A DNA stretch of 50,210 nucleotides, from NCBI GenBank assembly GCA_964505325.1, contig CAZDHT010000007.1:1-50210 (forward strand), in the 5' to 3' direction. The translations under genes and the position numbers were made by a program. Below the pieces are notes generated by a model. It had not been told where the DNA came from. It ran no database searches and saw nothing but the letters and a program-made list of their open reading frames with translations. Below are positions 16,638 to 25,167 of the stretch, one piece after another (the first letter of the stretch is position 1; each line of letters starts with the position of its first letter). The stretch is from CAZDHT01 sp964505325 (GTDB lineage: Bacteria > Planctomycetota > PUPC01).

Positions 16638-17741
16638 TCACCTCGGTGGGGCCGTTCCTTCGAGGACGGGCCTGTAGAGCTTCTCATAGTACTGCTCAGC
16701 GATCAGCGCCCAGTCGTACAGTCTCACCGCTTCAAGAGCTTCACGTCGGCACACCTCGCGCAGGGATGCGTCCTCGATCACGCCCGAGGCGTGTTCCGCC
16801 AACGCGTCGGCGTCCTCGACCTCAGCTAGCATGCCGTTCCGACCGTGCTCGATGAGGTCGGCGGACATGCCGACACGAGTGGAAACGAGGGGGACGCCCG
16901 TGGCCCAACTCTCCAGCAACGCTTTGGGGCCGCCCTCCATCCGTGACGAGATGATGTAGAGATCCAGAGCATGGTAGCAGCGGACGATCCGCGGATATTC
17001 GGAGAGGAAGCGGTGCACGTAGGGAACGCCCGCCGCGTCCAGGCCTTGCTTAACATAACCGCGGGCCGGGCCGGTCAGCAGGACGATCAGGTTCTGGTGT
17101 CGGGCGAACAGCTTCGCGGCGGCGTCTACGAACACGTCGGGCCCCTTGACGAGTTTCGGTTCATTCCCATCGTCCCAGCCAACTCCGTCCTTCTGGAACG
17201 AGCCGACGCAGACGGCGTCGGCGGGAATTCCCAGCTCGGCTCGCGCTGCCGCGCGGTCCCGCGGTGTCGGAGGGGCGAACCGCGCGAGATCGACACCGAG
17301 CGGAATCCGCTCGACCTTCGACGCGGCGATGCCGCCGCGAGTAAGTATCTCCCCCGAGATGCGGCAGCTCACCACGACTTTGTTCAGACCGTCGGCTGCT
17401 CCTACGAGATCCGAGAACAATCTTCTCATCTCAGGATCGGGCGAGTCCGGCCCGCCGTGGAACCAGGTCAGGAACACGTGGTTGGATTCGTGCAGGGTCT
17501 GGGCCGGGCCGTTGAGGAACGCGTAGCGGTCGCCGAAGTGGATGATCTGCCGCCGGAGCTTCCACGGGTTGGCTGTGACCCGCGCCTGCAGGCCGCAGTG
17601 CTGGCGCAGCCCCTTGGTGATGTAGTACGCGTCCCAATAGAAAGACCATCGCCTATCTGTTCCGGCGACGTACCACACGCGGCGCCGCGGGCCCCGCAAC
17701 GCCCAGCGCATGAATCCCAGCGATCGGCAAATCACGTTCAT
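16638..17741 (-). CDS. GT4 family glycosyltransferase
   Basis: The 367-residue GT-B protein starts at ATG 17741, directly after GGAGAGG. A basic Trp/Arg-rich N-terminus (MRWALRGPRRRVWYV) is followed by LTWFHGGPDSPD, VERIPLGVDLARFAPP, FQKDGVGWDDGN, HRFLSEYPRIVRCYHALDLY and ISSRMEGGPKALLESWATGV (E-x7-E donor site). The order of motifs fits GT4. It follows the radical SAM gene by 25 bp. Confidence 0.88.
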   Translation of the reverse strand: MNVICRSLGFMRWALRGPRRRVWYVAGTDRRWSFYWDAYYITKGLRQHCGLQARVTANPWKLRRQIIHFGDRYAFLNGPAQTLHESNHVFLTWFHGGPDSPDPEMRRLFSDLVGAADGLNKVVVSCRISGEILTRGGIAASKVERIPLGVDLARFAPPTPRDRAAARAELGIPADAVCVGSFQKDGVGWDDGNEPKLVKGPDVFVDAAAKLFARHQNLIVLLTGPARGYVKQGLDAAGVPYVHRFLSEYPRIVRCYHALDLYIISSRMEGGPKALLESWATGVPLVSTRVGMSADLIEHGRNGMLAEVEDADALAEHASGVIEDASLREVCRREALEAVRLYDWALIAEQYYEKLYRPVLEGTAPPR

Positions 17742-17766
17742 CCTCTCCGTTCAAGGCAGAGGTCTG

Positions 17767-19104
17767 CTAGCGGGTCAATGGCCATTCGTCAGGATCGTAT
17801 TCATATGGATTACGGTCTAACACCTTGATCCCCGCAAGATCAGGTGTGCGTCCGACAACGCGCCGGGCCTCGTCGAAGTAACTGCGAATGGCTCGATCGC
17901 GCTGTCGGGAGTACTCCTCAGTATCCACGCAGCGGAGTGCGGGAGTGCCGCGATTGCGGCAGAACCGGCAGATCGGGTTGCGGCGCTCGGCGTTCACCGT
18001 TTTCCGGAGGTATTGCAGGATGGGATGACGCCAGAGCTGCCGCAAGTCAAACGGATGGGGAGACTGGTCGAGCCTGATCTTGAAGAGATTAATGCGGTTA
18101 CAGACGCCGAAGAAATGTGTCTGCTCCTCCTCGAGACAAGCCGGGAACTGAACATTTCGCCAGGGCTGCTCGCAAACCGCACCATCATCCCCGCTGTCGC
18201 GCCCCTCCTGCAGACCCCTCACAACGGGCGGGTTCTCAGGCACGGTGCGCACCCCCAGCTTGCGCGCAAGATCATAGGATTCACGCATGATCCGGTTCGC
18301 CTCCGCGGGGTTGTCGAGGAATGACGCGGCGCCCGTGAGGCGGTTCCTGGCGTTGTAGTAGTGATAGAGCAAGACGTGGTCGACTCCGAGTGCCTTCGCC
18401 AGTTTCAGGAAATCGGAAATGGAGGATGCGTTGTAACGGTTGATGTTGAAGTTCAGAGAAACCATGGGGAAAGACACCCCGTGCTCCCGTCTCCGGCGCA
18501 CCAGGTCGCGGATATTTTCCAGGATGCGCTCAAAGTCCCCCTTGAGCAAGTCGCGATACACGGCCGCGGTTCCAGCGTGTAACGAGATGGACAAGTGGTT
18601 AAACCGCTGTTGAACCAGCGTCTCGTTGATATCCGGACCGAGTAGGGTACCGTTGGTGGTAGTAGTGAGGACTATGCGCGGTGACAACGCGCGCAGATAG
18701 CGGATCATTGCCGGCACGTTTGGATTGAGGAACGGCTCACCGCAACTGGTCTCGAGGCTGAATCGGTGGATATAACGCAGCCATGGCCACTGCCGGAGTT
18801 GATCCACGTCCAAGTCATTGCGGTGGAGACCCCCGGCCACACGTCTTGCGTGGTCATAGAAGTAATGGATCTCGCAGAAATCGCAGCGCATGTTGCAGAG
18901 CCCCGTCACATTCACCCGCACGGCCTGGGGAAAGGACAGGGGCGTTCGCGCCTTCCGATGCAAGTCCGAGCCCAAGAACAAAAGGTTCCGACGCCAATCA
19001 TCCCGCACAAGAAGACGCACCGCGGTGCGCACGCCCGGCCAGTGCAGCCGCGCCTTCGCCCAAGCCTTCGCCCAAGCCTTCACCGTGCTCACCAACCTTG
19101 CCAT
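17767..19104 (-). CDS. radical SAM protein with SPASM-like C-terminal cysteines
   Basis: The 445-residue protein has the radical SAM CNMRCDFC motif (C-x3-C-x2-C) about 80 residues in, followed by FSLETSCGEPFLNPNVP, TNGTLL and HLSISLHAGT, all typical of the SAM-binding barrel. The C-terminal third carries clustered cysteines (ICRFCRNRGTPALRC and two earlier) consistent with a SPASM or twitch domain holding another Fe-S cluster. Its chemistry is unknown; location among glycosyltransferases suggests radical modification of a glycan or sugar nucleotide. ATG 19104 is preceded by GAGGAGGGG; a frame to 19134 adds ten residues. The N-terminus contains a short tandem repeat (AWAKAWAKA). Confidence 0.88.
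   Translation of the reverse strand: MARLVSTVKAWAKAWAKARLHWPGVRTAVRLLVRDDWRRNLLFLGSDLHRKARTPLSFPQAVRVNVTGLCNMRCDFCEIHYFYDHARRVAGGLHRNDLDVDQLRQWPWLRYIHRFSLETSCGEPFLNPNVPAMIRYLRALSPRIVLTTTTNGTLLGPDINETLVQQRFNHLSISLHAGTAAVYRDLLKGDFERILENIRDLVRRRREHGVSFPMVSLNFNINRYNASSISDFLKLAKALGVDHVLLYHYYNARNRLTGAASFLDNPAEANRIMRESYDLARKLGVRTVPENPPVVRGLQEGRDSGDDGAVCEQPWRNVQFPACLEEEQTHFFGVCNRINLFKIRLDQSPHPFDLRQLWRHPILQYLRKTVNAERRNPICRFCRNRGTPALRCVDTEEYSRQRDRAIRSYFDEARRVVGRTPDLAGIKVLDRNPYEYDPDEWPLTR
19052..19080. repeat. 12-bp tandem repeat inside the radical SAM gene
   Basis: The unit gccttcgcccaa occurs twice in tandem (19052-19063, 19064-19075) plus a partial third. It encodes Lys-Ala-Trp-Ala repeats near the protein N-terminus. 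Being in-frame (12 bp), copy changes would not break the gene. Confidence 0.8.
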
Positions 19105-19189
19105 GAGGCCCCTCCTCTTGGACGCGGAGCACATGGAGCCCCCTCTGAGAGCGTTGGTACACCCACCGGCACGTGGCGGCTGCCGCAGT

Positions 19190-20221
19190 TCAACGGCGGA
19201 GCCATCCCATGGCCCGCGCCAAACGCCACCTCAGCAGCCTTCTCCGCGGGCGCCCTGCCACAGTCTGATCTCGACCATGCAACAGGCCTTGAAAGAGCTC
19301 GTCGTAAGCGCAGCACATCCGATCCGCCGTGTGGGGGTAACCCCTCATTCTCAGAACCCACTGATCATATGTCTCTATCACCTCGCTGAGCCTGCTTTCG
19401 AAGTTAGCAGTATTGAAAGGAATCCCGAACCCGCTGCAATACTCTGGCATGCTGGCGTCGTTGATGTAGAGCAATGGCAGCCCGCAGAGCGCACCCTCGT
19501 TCTGATGGTTCGGGCCCGGTTCGTTGCGCGCGGCGGTCACGTATAGGTGGTGCTCCTTGATAGCTCCCGCGAGCGCCGGCCCCGAAAGTGGTGCGACATG
19601 GAGCGCGTTGTGGAAGGCGAAGCCGTCCGGCAGGTTCCCGATGTATGTAAAGGCTATGCGCTCGCGCCACTTCGCACACCCAAGCATCTGATCGAGTCGC
19701 ACGTAGATGTCAAACCCCTTCATCCAATTGCCGCCCCAGTGATGCGTAACGAGCTTGATCGGCCCCGTGTGATCCCACGGTTGGTAACCTTCAGGGTTGA
19801 ACTGGGAATTGTTGGCACCGTTGAGAATCACGCTGGTCTCGCGGCGCGGCCAGCCGGCGGTCAGGTGGAGGCGACGCAGCCACTCGGAGACAAAAACAGT
19901 GTGATCCGCGCAGTGGTTCGCGACGCGCAACCTGCGGTTCACGCCGCGCGTGCCCTTGCGCTCGTCGCACTCGTTCACGCGATGAACGACGACTGTGCGC
20001 GAGTTGTGTTTGAGATAGGCGAACACGTGGCGGTCGTCGTAAGTTGCGCTCTGGGAGCCGCGGCGCGGGTCAACGAGGAGCACGATATCCAGGTCCGGCG
20101 GCGCGAGGTCGAAGCACACCTCATGACCCGCACTGGAAAGATGCCCGGCCAAATTGCGGGCGAAACTGCTCCCGCCTCCCCACGGCCCCTTTCTGGGACG
20201 CATGCCGATGCTGATCTTCAT
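19190..20221 (-). CDS. glycosyltransferase (GT-B, GT4-like)
   Basis: The 343-residue protein opens MKISIGMRPRKGPWGGGSSF, an N-terminal glycine-rich acceptor-domain motif. It continues with VVHRVNECDERKG, HTVFVSEWLRRLHL, SVILNGANNSQFNP and KLVTHHWGGNWMKGFDIY. The donor domain is shortened and the E-x7-E motif is only approximate (AARNEPGPNHQNEGALCGLP). A basic C-terminus (RPRRRLLRWRLARAM) may bind membrane. ATG 20221 overlaps the preceding methyltransferase stop by four bases. An 85-bp gap precedes the radical SAM gene. Confidence 0.78.
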   Translation of the reverse strand: MKISIGMRPRKGPWGGGSSFARNLAGHLSSAGHEVCFDLAPPDLDIVLLVDPRRGSQSATYDDRHVFAYLKHNSRTVVVHRVNECDERKGTRGVNRRLRVANHCADHTVFVSEWLRRLHLTAGWPRRETSVILNGANNSQFNPEGYQPWDHTGPIKLVTHHWGGNWMKGFDIYVRLDQMLGCAKWRERIAFTYIGNLPDGFAFHNALHVAPLSGPALAGAIKEHHLYVTAARNEPGPNHQNEGALCGLPLLYINDASMPEYCSGFGIPFNTANFESRLSEVIETYDQWVLRMRGYPHTADRMCCAYDELFQGLLHGRDQTVAGRPRRRLLRWRLARAMGWLRR

Positions 20222-20925
20222 GGTGCGCCCCCCGCCTTGACGGCGCGGACGCCCAAACCGGTCGTGTAGCCGGCGACGATGCGGTTGTCGGCGAACCGGC
20301 CGGCTGCCTCCAGGCGCAATGCGGCCCGCGTCCAGCGAACGACAGCGGCACGGAATAGACGGCGGCCCAGTCGTCCGCGCGGCCAGATGTCCTGCGCGGC
20401 GAAACGTTTGAGCATGTCGGCGAGGACGGAGAAGATCATGCCCTGCCGCTCGACGGTGGCGACCTCAAAACCGATGCCGCTCAGGTTCTCGGCAAGCCAA
20501 GTGTCCGTGTAACGCCCATAATCGTCGGGATGCCCGTGGATGTTTACGTGAAACGGCGCGGTCAACAGGAGGACGCCGCCGGGCTTGAGGAGGCGGCATG
20601 CCTCGCACAGTACGTCCACAGGGCGCAGCACATGCTCTAGGAGCTCCGCGCAGATTACGGCGTCGAAGGTTCCGTCCTCCACGGGGACGGAGACGGCGTC
20701 ACAGACGTAATCGGGCTTTGTCCCTGGGTCGATGTTGGCGTATTCGACCTTGACGGGAAAGGCGCTGATGTCAAAGCGCCCGCGCTTGCGGACCTTCGTG
20801 CCTCCGAGATCGAGGACGAGGCTGCCAGCCGGAAGCTTCGGCACGTGGCGGAAGTAGAACTTGTCGACGAAATGTCGCCGCAGCGAATAATCGAGCCTGC
20901 AAAGGTCAGGCGGCGCGTGGCTCAT
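20218..20925 (-). CDS. class I SAM-dependent methyltransferase
   Basis: The protein has 235 residues from ATG 20925, which overlaps the upstream GT2 stop by four bases. Motif I is VLDLGGTKVRKRG, a variant of the usual G-x-G-x-G loop. VEYANIDPGTKPDYVCDAVS, FDAVICAELLEHVLRP and LLKPGGVLLLTAPF are the standard methyltransferase-11-like strands. The protein follows the HPDDYGRYT pattern seen in O-antigen cluster methyltransferases. It probably methylates a glycan residue. Sequence upstream of 20925 in this frame is out of phase with the real neighbour. Confidence 0.85.
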   Translation of the reverse strand: MSHAPPDLCRLDYSLRRHFVDKFYFRHVPKLPAGSLVLDLGGTKVRKRGRFDISAFPVKVEYANIDPGTKPDYVCDAVSVPVEDGTFDAVICAELLEHVLRPVDVLCEACRLLKPGGVLLLTAPFHVNIHGHPDDYGRYTDTWLAENLSGIGFEVATVERQGMIFSVLADMLKRFAAQDIWPRGRLGRRLFRAAVVRWTRAALRLEAAGRFADNRIVAGYTTGLGVRAVKAGGAP

Positions 20926-21848
20926 GCCCCGTACTCCGTCCCGTGTTCCGGTTCCCGCAATACGTGTTCGCGCGCGAAACGAATCCAGTCCTGCGTCGAG
21001 ATCCCTTCCCGGTGGCCGCCGGAAGACTTGCGCACGCCGCGGCCGAGATGCAGAAAGATCACGTGTCCGTCGTCGTCGAAGCTGCGGTCGACAGCCAGTT
21101 CGCGAAAAGGTGAGCCGGCAGGCAGGCGTTCGGCGAGTTCCGGCTGCCACAGCGTGTTGGGACACGCGAACACATCGTAACCGGCCTGTCGAAGGGCGAC
21201 AGTCACACGGTCGCCGACATCGAACTGTGGCAGATCCGGGAAGAAGTCGAGGCCCAGGCGGCGGAAGAGCTGGAAATCGGCCAAACAACCAAGCACGTGG
21301 AGCACCCCCTGCGGGGTCCGACTCCGGTCCATCCGAACGCCGGCCGCCGCGACGCCGTCCGCAAGCTTCGACCGGAGGAAAGAAAGCCAGCCGGTCCGGC
21401 AGGGCATCACGTCCATGTGCATCGTCATCAGGATTTCGCAGTCGTCTTCAATGAGTTGTGCCACGATCTCGAGCGCCACAGCGTTGGCGTAGCTGCCCCA
21501 GTCCGACTGTGAACCCTTCGGGCGGAACCATCGCCGCAGCCCCCGCCGGTCGGGCGGCAACGGCTCGGTCTGGTTCAGGACCACGTTGATTCCCGGCTGT
21601 TCGAGCAGCCAGTGCCTGTTCGCAGGCGAGTTGTTGTCCACCACCCACAGTTCGTGCGGCTCTGGCGTGTAGCGCTGTACGGCCTGGATGCACACATCGA
21701 GCACGTCCCGCGCCGATTCGGTGGGCTGGTAACTGACGACGACGAGGCGCGGGGCGTCGGGCGGCGCGCGCATCTGCCGCAACACCCGCGCCCTGTACAC
21801 GCGGCCGTCAACCGTCACCCTGCGAGTGGCTATGCTCGGTCCGGTCAT
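20922..21848 (-). CDS. GT2-like glycosyltransferase
   Basis: The protein has 308 residues from ATG 21848 (ATGA overlap with the preceding methyltransferase). LVVVSYQPTESARDVLDVCI, WVVDNNSPANRHWLL, YANAVALEIVAQLI and TMHMDVMPCRTGWL resemble GT-A family 2 enzymes, with a DVM segment in place of a clear DxD. The C-terminal part has FFPDLPQFDVGDRVTVALRQ and a conserved-looking HVIFLHLGRG. The assignment to GT2 is by pattern only, and the weak DxD leaves some doubt about activity. Confidence 0.75.
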   Translation of the reverse strand: MTGPSIATRRVTVDGRVYRARVLRQMRAPPDAPRLVVVSYQPTESARDVLDVCIQAVQRYTPEPHELWVVDNNSPANRHWLLEQPGINVVLNQTEPLPPDRRGLRRWFRPKGSQSDWGSYANAVALEIVAQLIEDDCEILMTMHMDVMPCRTGWLSFLRSKLADGVAAAGVRMDRSRTPQGVLHVLGCLADFQLFRRLGLDFFPDLPQFDVGDRVTVALRQAGYDVFACPNTLWQPELAERLPAGSPFRELAVDRSFDDDGHVIFLHLGRGVRKSSGGHREGISTQDWIRFAREHVLREPEHGTEYGA

Positions 21849-22507
21849 GCGGGGCCCCCTGGGGTGCCGACGGCATATACCGTATCGCACCAATCCATCC
21901 GAAAGACGCGGGACATCATGTTCACGAGCGGCCGCTCGTACCACCGGGGTCCTGGCCATTTGTTGCACCGGGCACAATGGGCTACGCGGAGCCCGCCAAG
22001 CTCGAGCAACGCGCACAGGTTCAGGTAGGTCCATGCCGTCTTGTGGGTCGGGTTGCATCGCTGCCGTGTGGGGTGCTGCGGGTTGGGAACGCCGATCTGA
22101 AAAATGCCGCCCGGTGCCACGTGCCGGGCCAGCGCGATGGCCGCGTGAACACCCTCCTCGAACGTCAGGTGCTCGAAGACCTGGTTCGCGGCGATGATGT
22201 CGTATGTGACCCCTTCGGGTATCTCTTCGGGAGACGCATAGGTGAACGTTGCGGACGGGTCGTTGTCGCAAGTGTCGTACAGGTTGTCGTCAGCCCCGAG
22301 CGCTGCCTGTAACGGTTTCTGTGCGCCGCAGCCGAAATCTAACACCCGGCCACGACCGTAGCGCGTCCGGTACATCTCGGCGAGGTAATCGACCGGACCC
22401 GCGTCCACGGGAATGTCGAAGATGCTTCCGAATCGTTGGAACGCCTTGTGGCACAGGTGGAAGAACTCTTCGTAAGAAGCGCTTGATGGTCCGGGATTGG
22501 GGCTCAT
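21845..22507 (-). CDS. class I SAM-dependent methyltransferase
   Basis: The protein has 220 residues from ATG 22507, the first start after the upstream ATPase gene ends at 22521. VLDFGCGAQKPLQAALG is motif I; YDTCDNDPSATFTY, YDIIAANQVFEHLTFEEGVH and HVAPGGIFQIGVPNPQHPTR follow. It also contains several Cys residues near the C-terminus (NLCALLELG..., AHCARCNKW). A role in glycan methylation or chain termination is inferred from its position directly after the ABC exporter genes. Confidence 0.83.
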   Translation of the reverse strand: MSPNPGPSSASYEEFFHLCHKAFQRFGSIFDIPVDAGPVDYLAEMYRTRYGRGRVLDFGCGAQKPLQAALGADDNLYDTCDNDPSATFTYASPEEIPEGVTYDIIAANQVFEHLTFEEGVHAAIALARHVAPGGIFQIGVPNPQHPTRQRCNPTHKTAWTYLNLCALLELGGLRVAHCARCNKWPGPRWYERPLVNMMSRVFRMDWCDTVYAVGTPGGPA

Positions 22508-22520
22508 TTTGCACCCGTTA

Positions 22521-23753
22521 TCATGTTTGGGTTCCGTCGGGCGGTGTCCATTGCGCGTTGACGCCAACCAGTCCGTAGTCGGTCGAGAGCCTGGCGTGCC
22601 CCGGGACCTGAACGGCAAACGTGGCCAACCCGTACCCTCCGCCGAGAACACCTCCGTTCGGATGTTTGATCTTGAGTTGCACGGTGTAAATGCCCGTCAA
22701 GTAGGGGATCGAAGGAACGGTACAACGGAAGACACCACGTCCGCGGAGCGGCATCTCCTCGCCGGCCTGCTCGTTGGTGAATCCGGACAGGTGGAGGCCC
22801 TCGATTGTCGAGATGCCGAAGCCAATGATGGGCTGATCCACGGGCGCCCGGGCGTCGTAGACGACCTCGATCGTCATCGGACCACCCGTTTCGAAGCTCT
22901 GCCGTTCCTCGCCAGCCCGACCCAGCAGCCTGACACGAACAACATCAACCGGGGCGTCCGCCATCTTTACCTGAGCAAACGCTCTGGCCTGACGCTCAGA
23001 TCCGCGCCGCTCCAGTATCGCGCGGTTCGCCGTTTCGTAGTATTGTGAAATGGCTTTCGTGGGAGCGCTCGGGTCGGTCGCCGCCCCCTGGTCCAGCAAG
23101 AGCACACGGTCGCAGAGCCGCTCGACCTGCCGGAGGCTGTGAGAGACAAAAAGCACGGTTCTTCCAGAATTGTGCATCTGCTCAATCCGTTCGAGGCACT
23201 TGCGCTGAAACGCAATGTCGCCCACGGCAAGCACTTCATCGACGAGCAGGATATCCGAGTCCACATTGACCGCCACCGCAAACCCCAGCCGCGCCAGCAT
23301 CCCGCTCGAATACATCCGCACCAGCTTGTCAAACCACTCACCCAGCTCACAGAACTCCTCGATGTCAGGGAGCTTTGCCTCGGCCTCGCGCCGGCGGAGC
23401 CCCATCACCGCGGCCAGCAGGCGCGCGTTCTCGCGGCCGGTCAGTTCGGGGTGGACGCCGGCGTTGAGCTCGATCATCGGAAAAATGCGGCCGCGCAGCT
23501 CGACCCGGCCGCGCGTCGGCGGGGTCACTCCGGCGAGGACCTTGAGGAGGGTGCTCTTGCCCGCGCCGTTGCGCCCGATGATGCCGAGCGTTTCGCCGCG
23601 GCGGACCTCCAGGTTCACGTCGCGCAGAGCCCAGGGGCCGTCGTCGGCCGGGCGGCCCGCCAGCCGCCGCCAGCCGCGGCGCAGCGCCGCCGCCAGCGGC
23701 AGCCCATACCGCTTCGACAGCCCTTCGACCCGTATCACCACGTCGTCCGACAT
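22521..23753 (-). CDS. wzt: polysaccharide ABC exporter ATP-binding protein with C-terminal cargo domain (Wzt-like)
   Basis: The 410-residue protein starts at ATG 23753, two bases after the permease stop. The nucleotide-binding domain has Walker A GRNGAGKSTLL, signature YSSGMLARLGFAV, Walker B ILLVDEVLAVGD and the switch His in FVSHSLRQ. About 150 C-terminal residues (from the SERQARAFAQVK region onward) form a beta-rich domain like Wzt-C, which in Wzt proteins binds the modified end of the O-polysaccharide. Together with the upstream permease it would export a finished glycan across the inner membrane. The presence of a cargo domain plus several methyltransferases fits a system in which a terminal modification is the export signal (inference). 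Confidence 0.92.
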   Translation of the reverse strand: MSDDVVIRVEGLSKRYGLPLAAALRRGWRRLAGRPADDGPWALRDVNLEVRRGETLGIIGRNGAGKSTLLKVLAGVTPPTRGRVELRGRIFPMIELNAGVHPELTGRENARLLAAVMGLRRREAEAKLPDIEEFCELGEWFDKLVRMYSSGMLARLGFAVAVNVDSDILLVDEVLAVGDIAFQRKCLERIEQMHNSGRTVLFVSHSLRQVERLCDRVLLLDQGAATDPSAPTKAISQYYETANRAILERRGSERQARAFAQVKMADAPVDVVRVRLLGRAGEERQSFETGGPMTIEVVYDARAPVDQPIIGFGISTIEGLHLSGFTNEQAGEEMPLRGRGVFRCTVPSIPYLTGIYTVQLKIKHPNGGVLGGGYGLATFAVQVPGHARLSTDYGLVGVNAQWTPPDGTQT

Positions 23754-23755
23754 GA

Positions 23756-24559
23756 CTACAGCGCGTCCGCGAAGTACTGGGACATGTAACGAAACACCGG
23801 CCACGCGACCAGCCAGATCACCACCACCCCGCCCAACGAGAGGAGCAGAAGCCCCGGGTCCGGCGGCGTTCCATTGACCAGCACGTTCCGGAATCCCTCA
23901 ATGATCCCGACCATCGGGTTCAGGCAATAGAACGGGCGGAGGTGTCCCGGCACGCGGCCGAGCGGATACATGATCGGCGTGGCCAGCATCCAGAACTGCA
24001 TCAGGAAGGGCATCGCGAACACGACGTCGCGCTTGTACGTCCCCACCGCCGCCACGCCCAGGCCGCATCCCAGGGCTATCCCCCACACCAGCGCCACCAG
24101 CGCGGGCAGCCACAACAGCGCCCCGGTCACCGGCACGCGGAACCAGATCATCATCCCCACCAGAATGACCGACGCGATCAGCATGTCCACCAGCGTCGTC
24201 ACCACGCTCGCCACGGGGAAGACCTCGCGCTGTGTGGCGATCTTCTTGAGCAACCCTGCGTTGCTGTTGACGCTCAGGCCGCAACGCGTCACCGCGTTGG
24301 CGAAGAACGTCCACGGCACGAGGGCGCTGTAGGTGAAGATCACATACGGCATGCCTTCGCTGGAGATGTTCAGCACGGAGCGGATAAACGTGAAGATGAG
24401 CATGTAGAAGAGCGGCTGCAGGATCGCCCACGCCGGACCGAGCACGGAGCGCCGGTAGCGGCTCTTTAGTTCGCGGACCACGAGCGCCCGCAGCAGCCCG
24501 AGGAACCTGAGCGCCTCGGTGCGGAAGTCCGTCGGCCGGATGTACGTTGCGGACGACAT
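23756..24559 (-). CDS. wzm: polysaccharide ABC exporter permease (Wzm-like, ABC-2 type)
   Basis: The protein has 267 residues and about six transmembrane helices. VVRELKSRYRRSVLGPAWAI at the N-terminus is the amphipathic interface helix typical of O-antigen and teichoic acid exporters. LNISSEGMPYVIFTYSALVP, FPVASVVTTLVDMLIA and the C-terminal YCLNPMVGIIEGFRNVL are conserved. The start ATG 24559 shares one base with the stop of the upstream regulator (TGATG). Reading upstream in this frame gives an out-of-phase translation of that regulator. It pairs with the Wzt-like ATPase directly downstream. Confidence 0.92.
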   Translation of the reverse strand: MSSATYIRPTDFRTEALRFLGLLRALVVRELKSRYRRSVLGPAWAILQPLFYMLIFTFIRSVLNISSEGMPYVIFTYSALVPWTFFANAVTRCGLSVNSNAGLLKKIATQREVFPVASVVTTLVDMLIASVILVGMMIWFRVPVTGALLWLPALVALVWGIALGCGLGVAAVGTYKRDVVFAMPFLMQFWMLATPIMYPLGRVPGHLRPFYCLNPMVGIIEGFRNVLVNGTPPDPGLLLLSLGGVVVIWLVAWPVFRYMSQYFADAL

Positions 24560-25164
24560 CAGCCCTCCTCCTCCGGCCCGGGCGGCTCCGTGATGTCCAC
24601 CACCTGGCCCTTGGTCTCCAGCAGCTTCTGCAGGATCACGTCGTCCCGTTTCGAGAACTTCGTGAAGATGATGCGGTCGAAGTCGAGATGGTCGAGCGCG
24701 TCGATCGAGAGGACGGTGTGTCCGGCGCACTCCTCGCCAACGTGGTCTTCGTCCGCCACTGCCATCAGCTCGATCTGGTTTTCGGGAAGCGACACAGCGG
24801 CCACCTCGGCCAGGGGCTCGGCGCCGTAGAACACCACCCGCCGCACCTCGTCCTTCTTCGCCAGCTCGTGCAGCATGTTCGAGGCGAGCCGGTGGCACTC
24901 GCGGTACATCTTGTACGTATAGGAGATGAACTCGTAGCTCAAGCGCGCCTTCTCCGCCATGCCTTTTGGCGTCAGCCAGTACAACACGCGCCGGGCCGGC
25001 GCGGTTCGCGCCTTCAGCAGGCCCTTGTCCACCAGTTGTCGAAGGTATCGGTCGGCCAGCCTCCCCGCGATCTTGGCGCGGTGCAGCAGGTCGCGCTTGG
25101 GAACCTTCTCGTTCCCGTCGATCGCCTGAAGGATGTCGAGCTGCCTCATGGCGCTGGACCGCAT
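24559..25164 (-). CDS. winged-helix regulator with C-terminal Rossmann-like domain (paralogue 2)
   Basis: The 201-residue protein has an N-terminal winged-helix DNA-binding domain (about 1-75: LDILQAIDGNEKVPKRDLLH, ADRYLRQLVDKGLL and the wing LYWLTPKGM), like MarR/EPS-associated regulators. A second alpha/beta domain follows: VVFYGAEPLAEVAAVSL, ELMAVADEDHVGEE and FDRIIFTKFSKRDDVIL. This resembles the nucleotide- or CoA-binding Rossmann fold at the N-terminus of PglD-type proteins. It may sense a sugar nucleotide of the pathway. ATG 25164 lies three bases after the stop of its paralogue. It is clearly related to that gene, suggesting tandem duplication. Confidence 0.78.
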   Translation of the reverse strand: MRSSAMRQLDILQAIDGNEKVPKRDLLHRAKIAGRLADRYLRQLVDKGLLKARTAPARRVLYWLTPKGMAEKARLSYEFISYTYKMYRECHRLASNMLHELAKKDEVRRVVFYGAEPLAEVAAVSLPENQIELMAVADEDHVGEECAGHTVLSIDALDHLDFDRIIFTKFSKRDDVILQKLLETKGQVVDITEPPGPEEEG

Positions 25165-25167
25165 GCC

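Noticed and set aside
19105..19189. Precursor peptide for the radical SAM enzyme
   Set aside because: The 85-bp spacer has no start codon with ribosome site and no Cys/Gly-rich small frame that would support a peptide.
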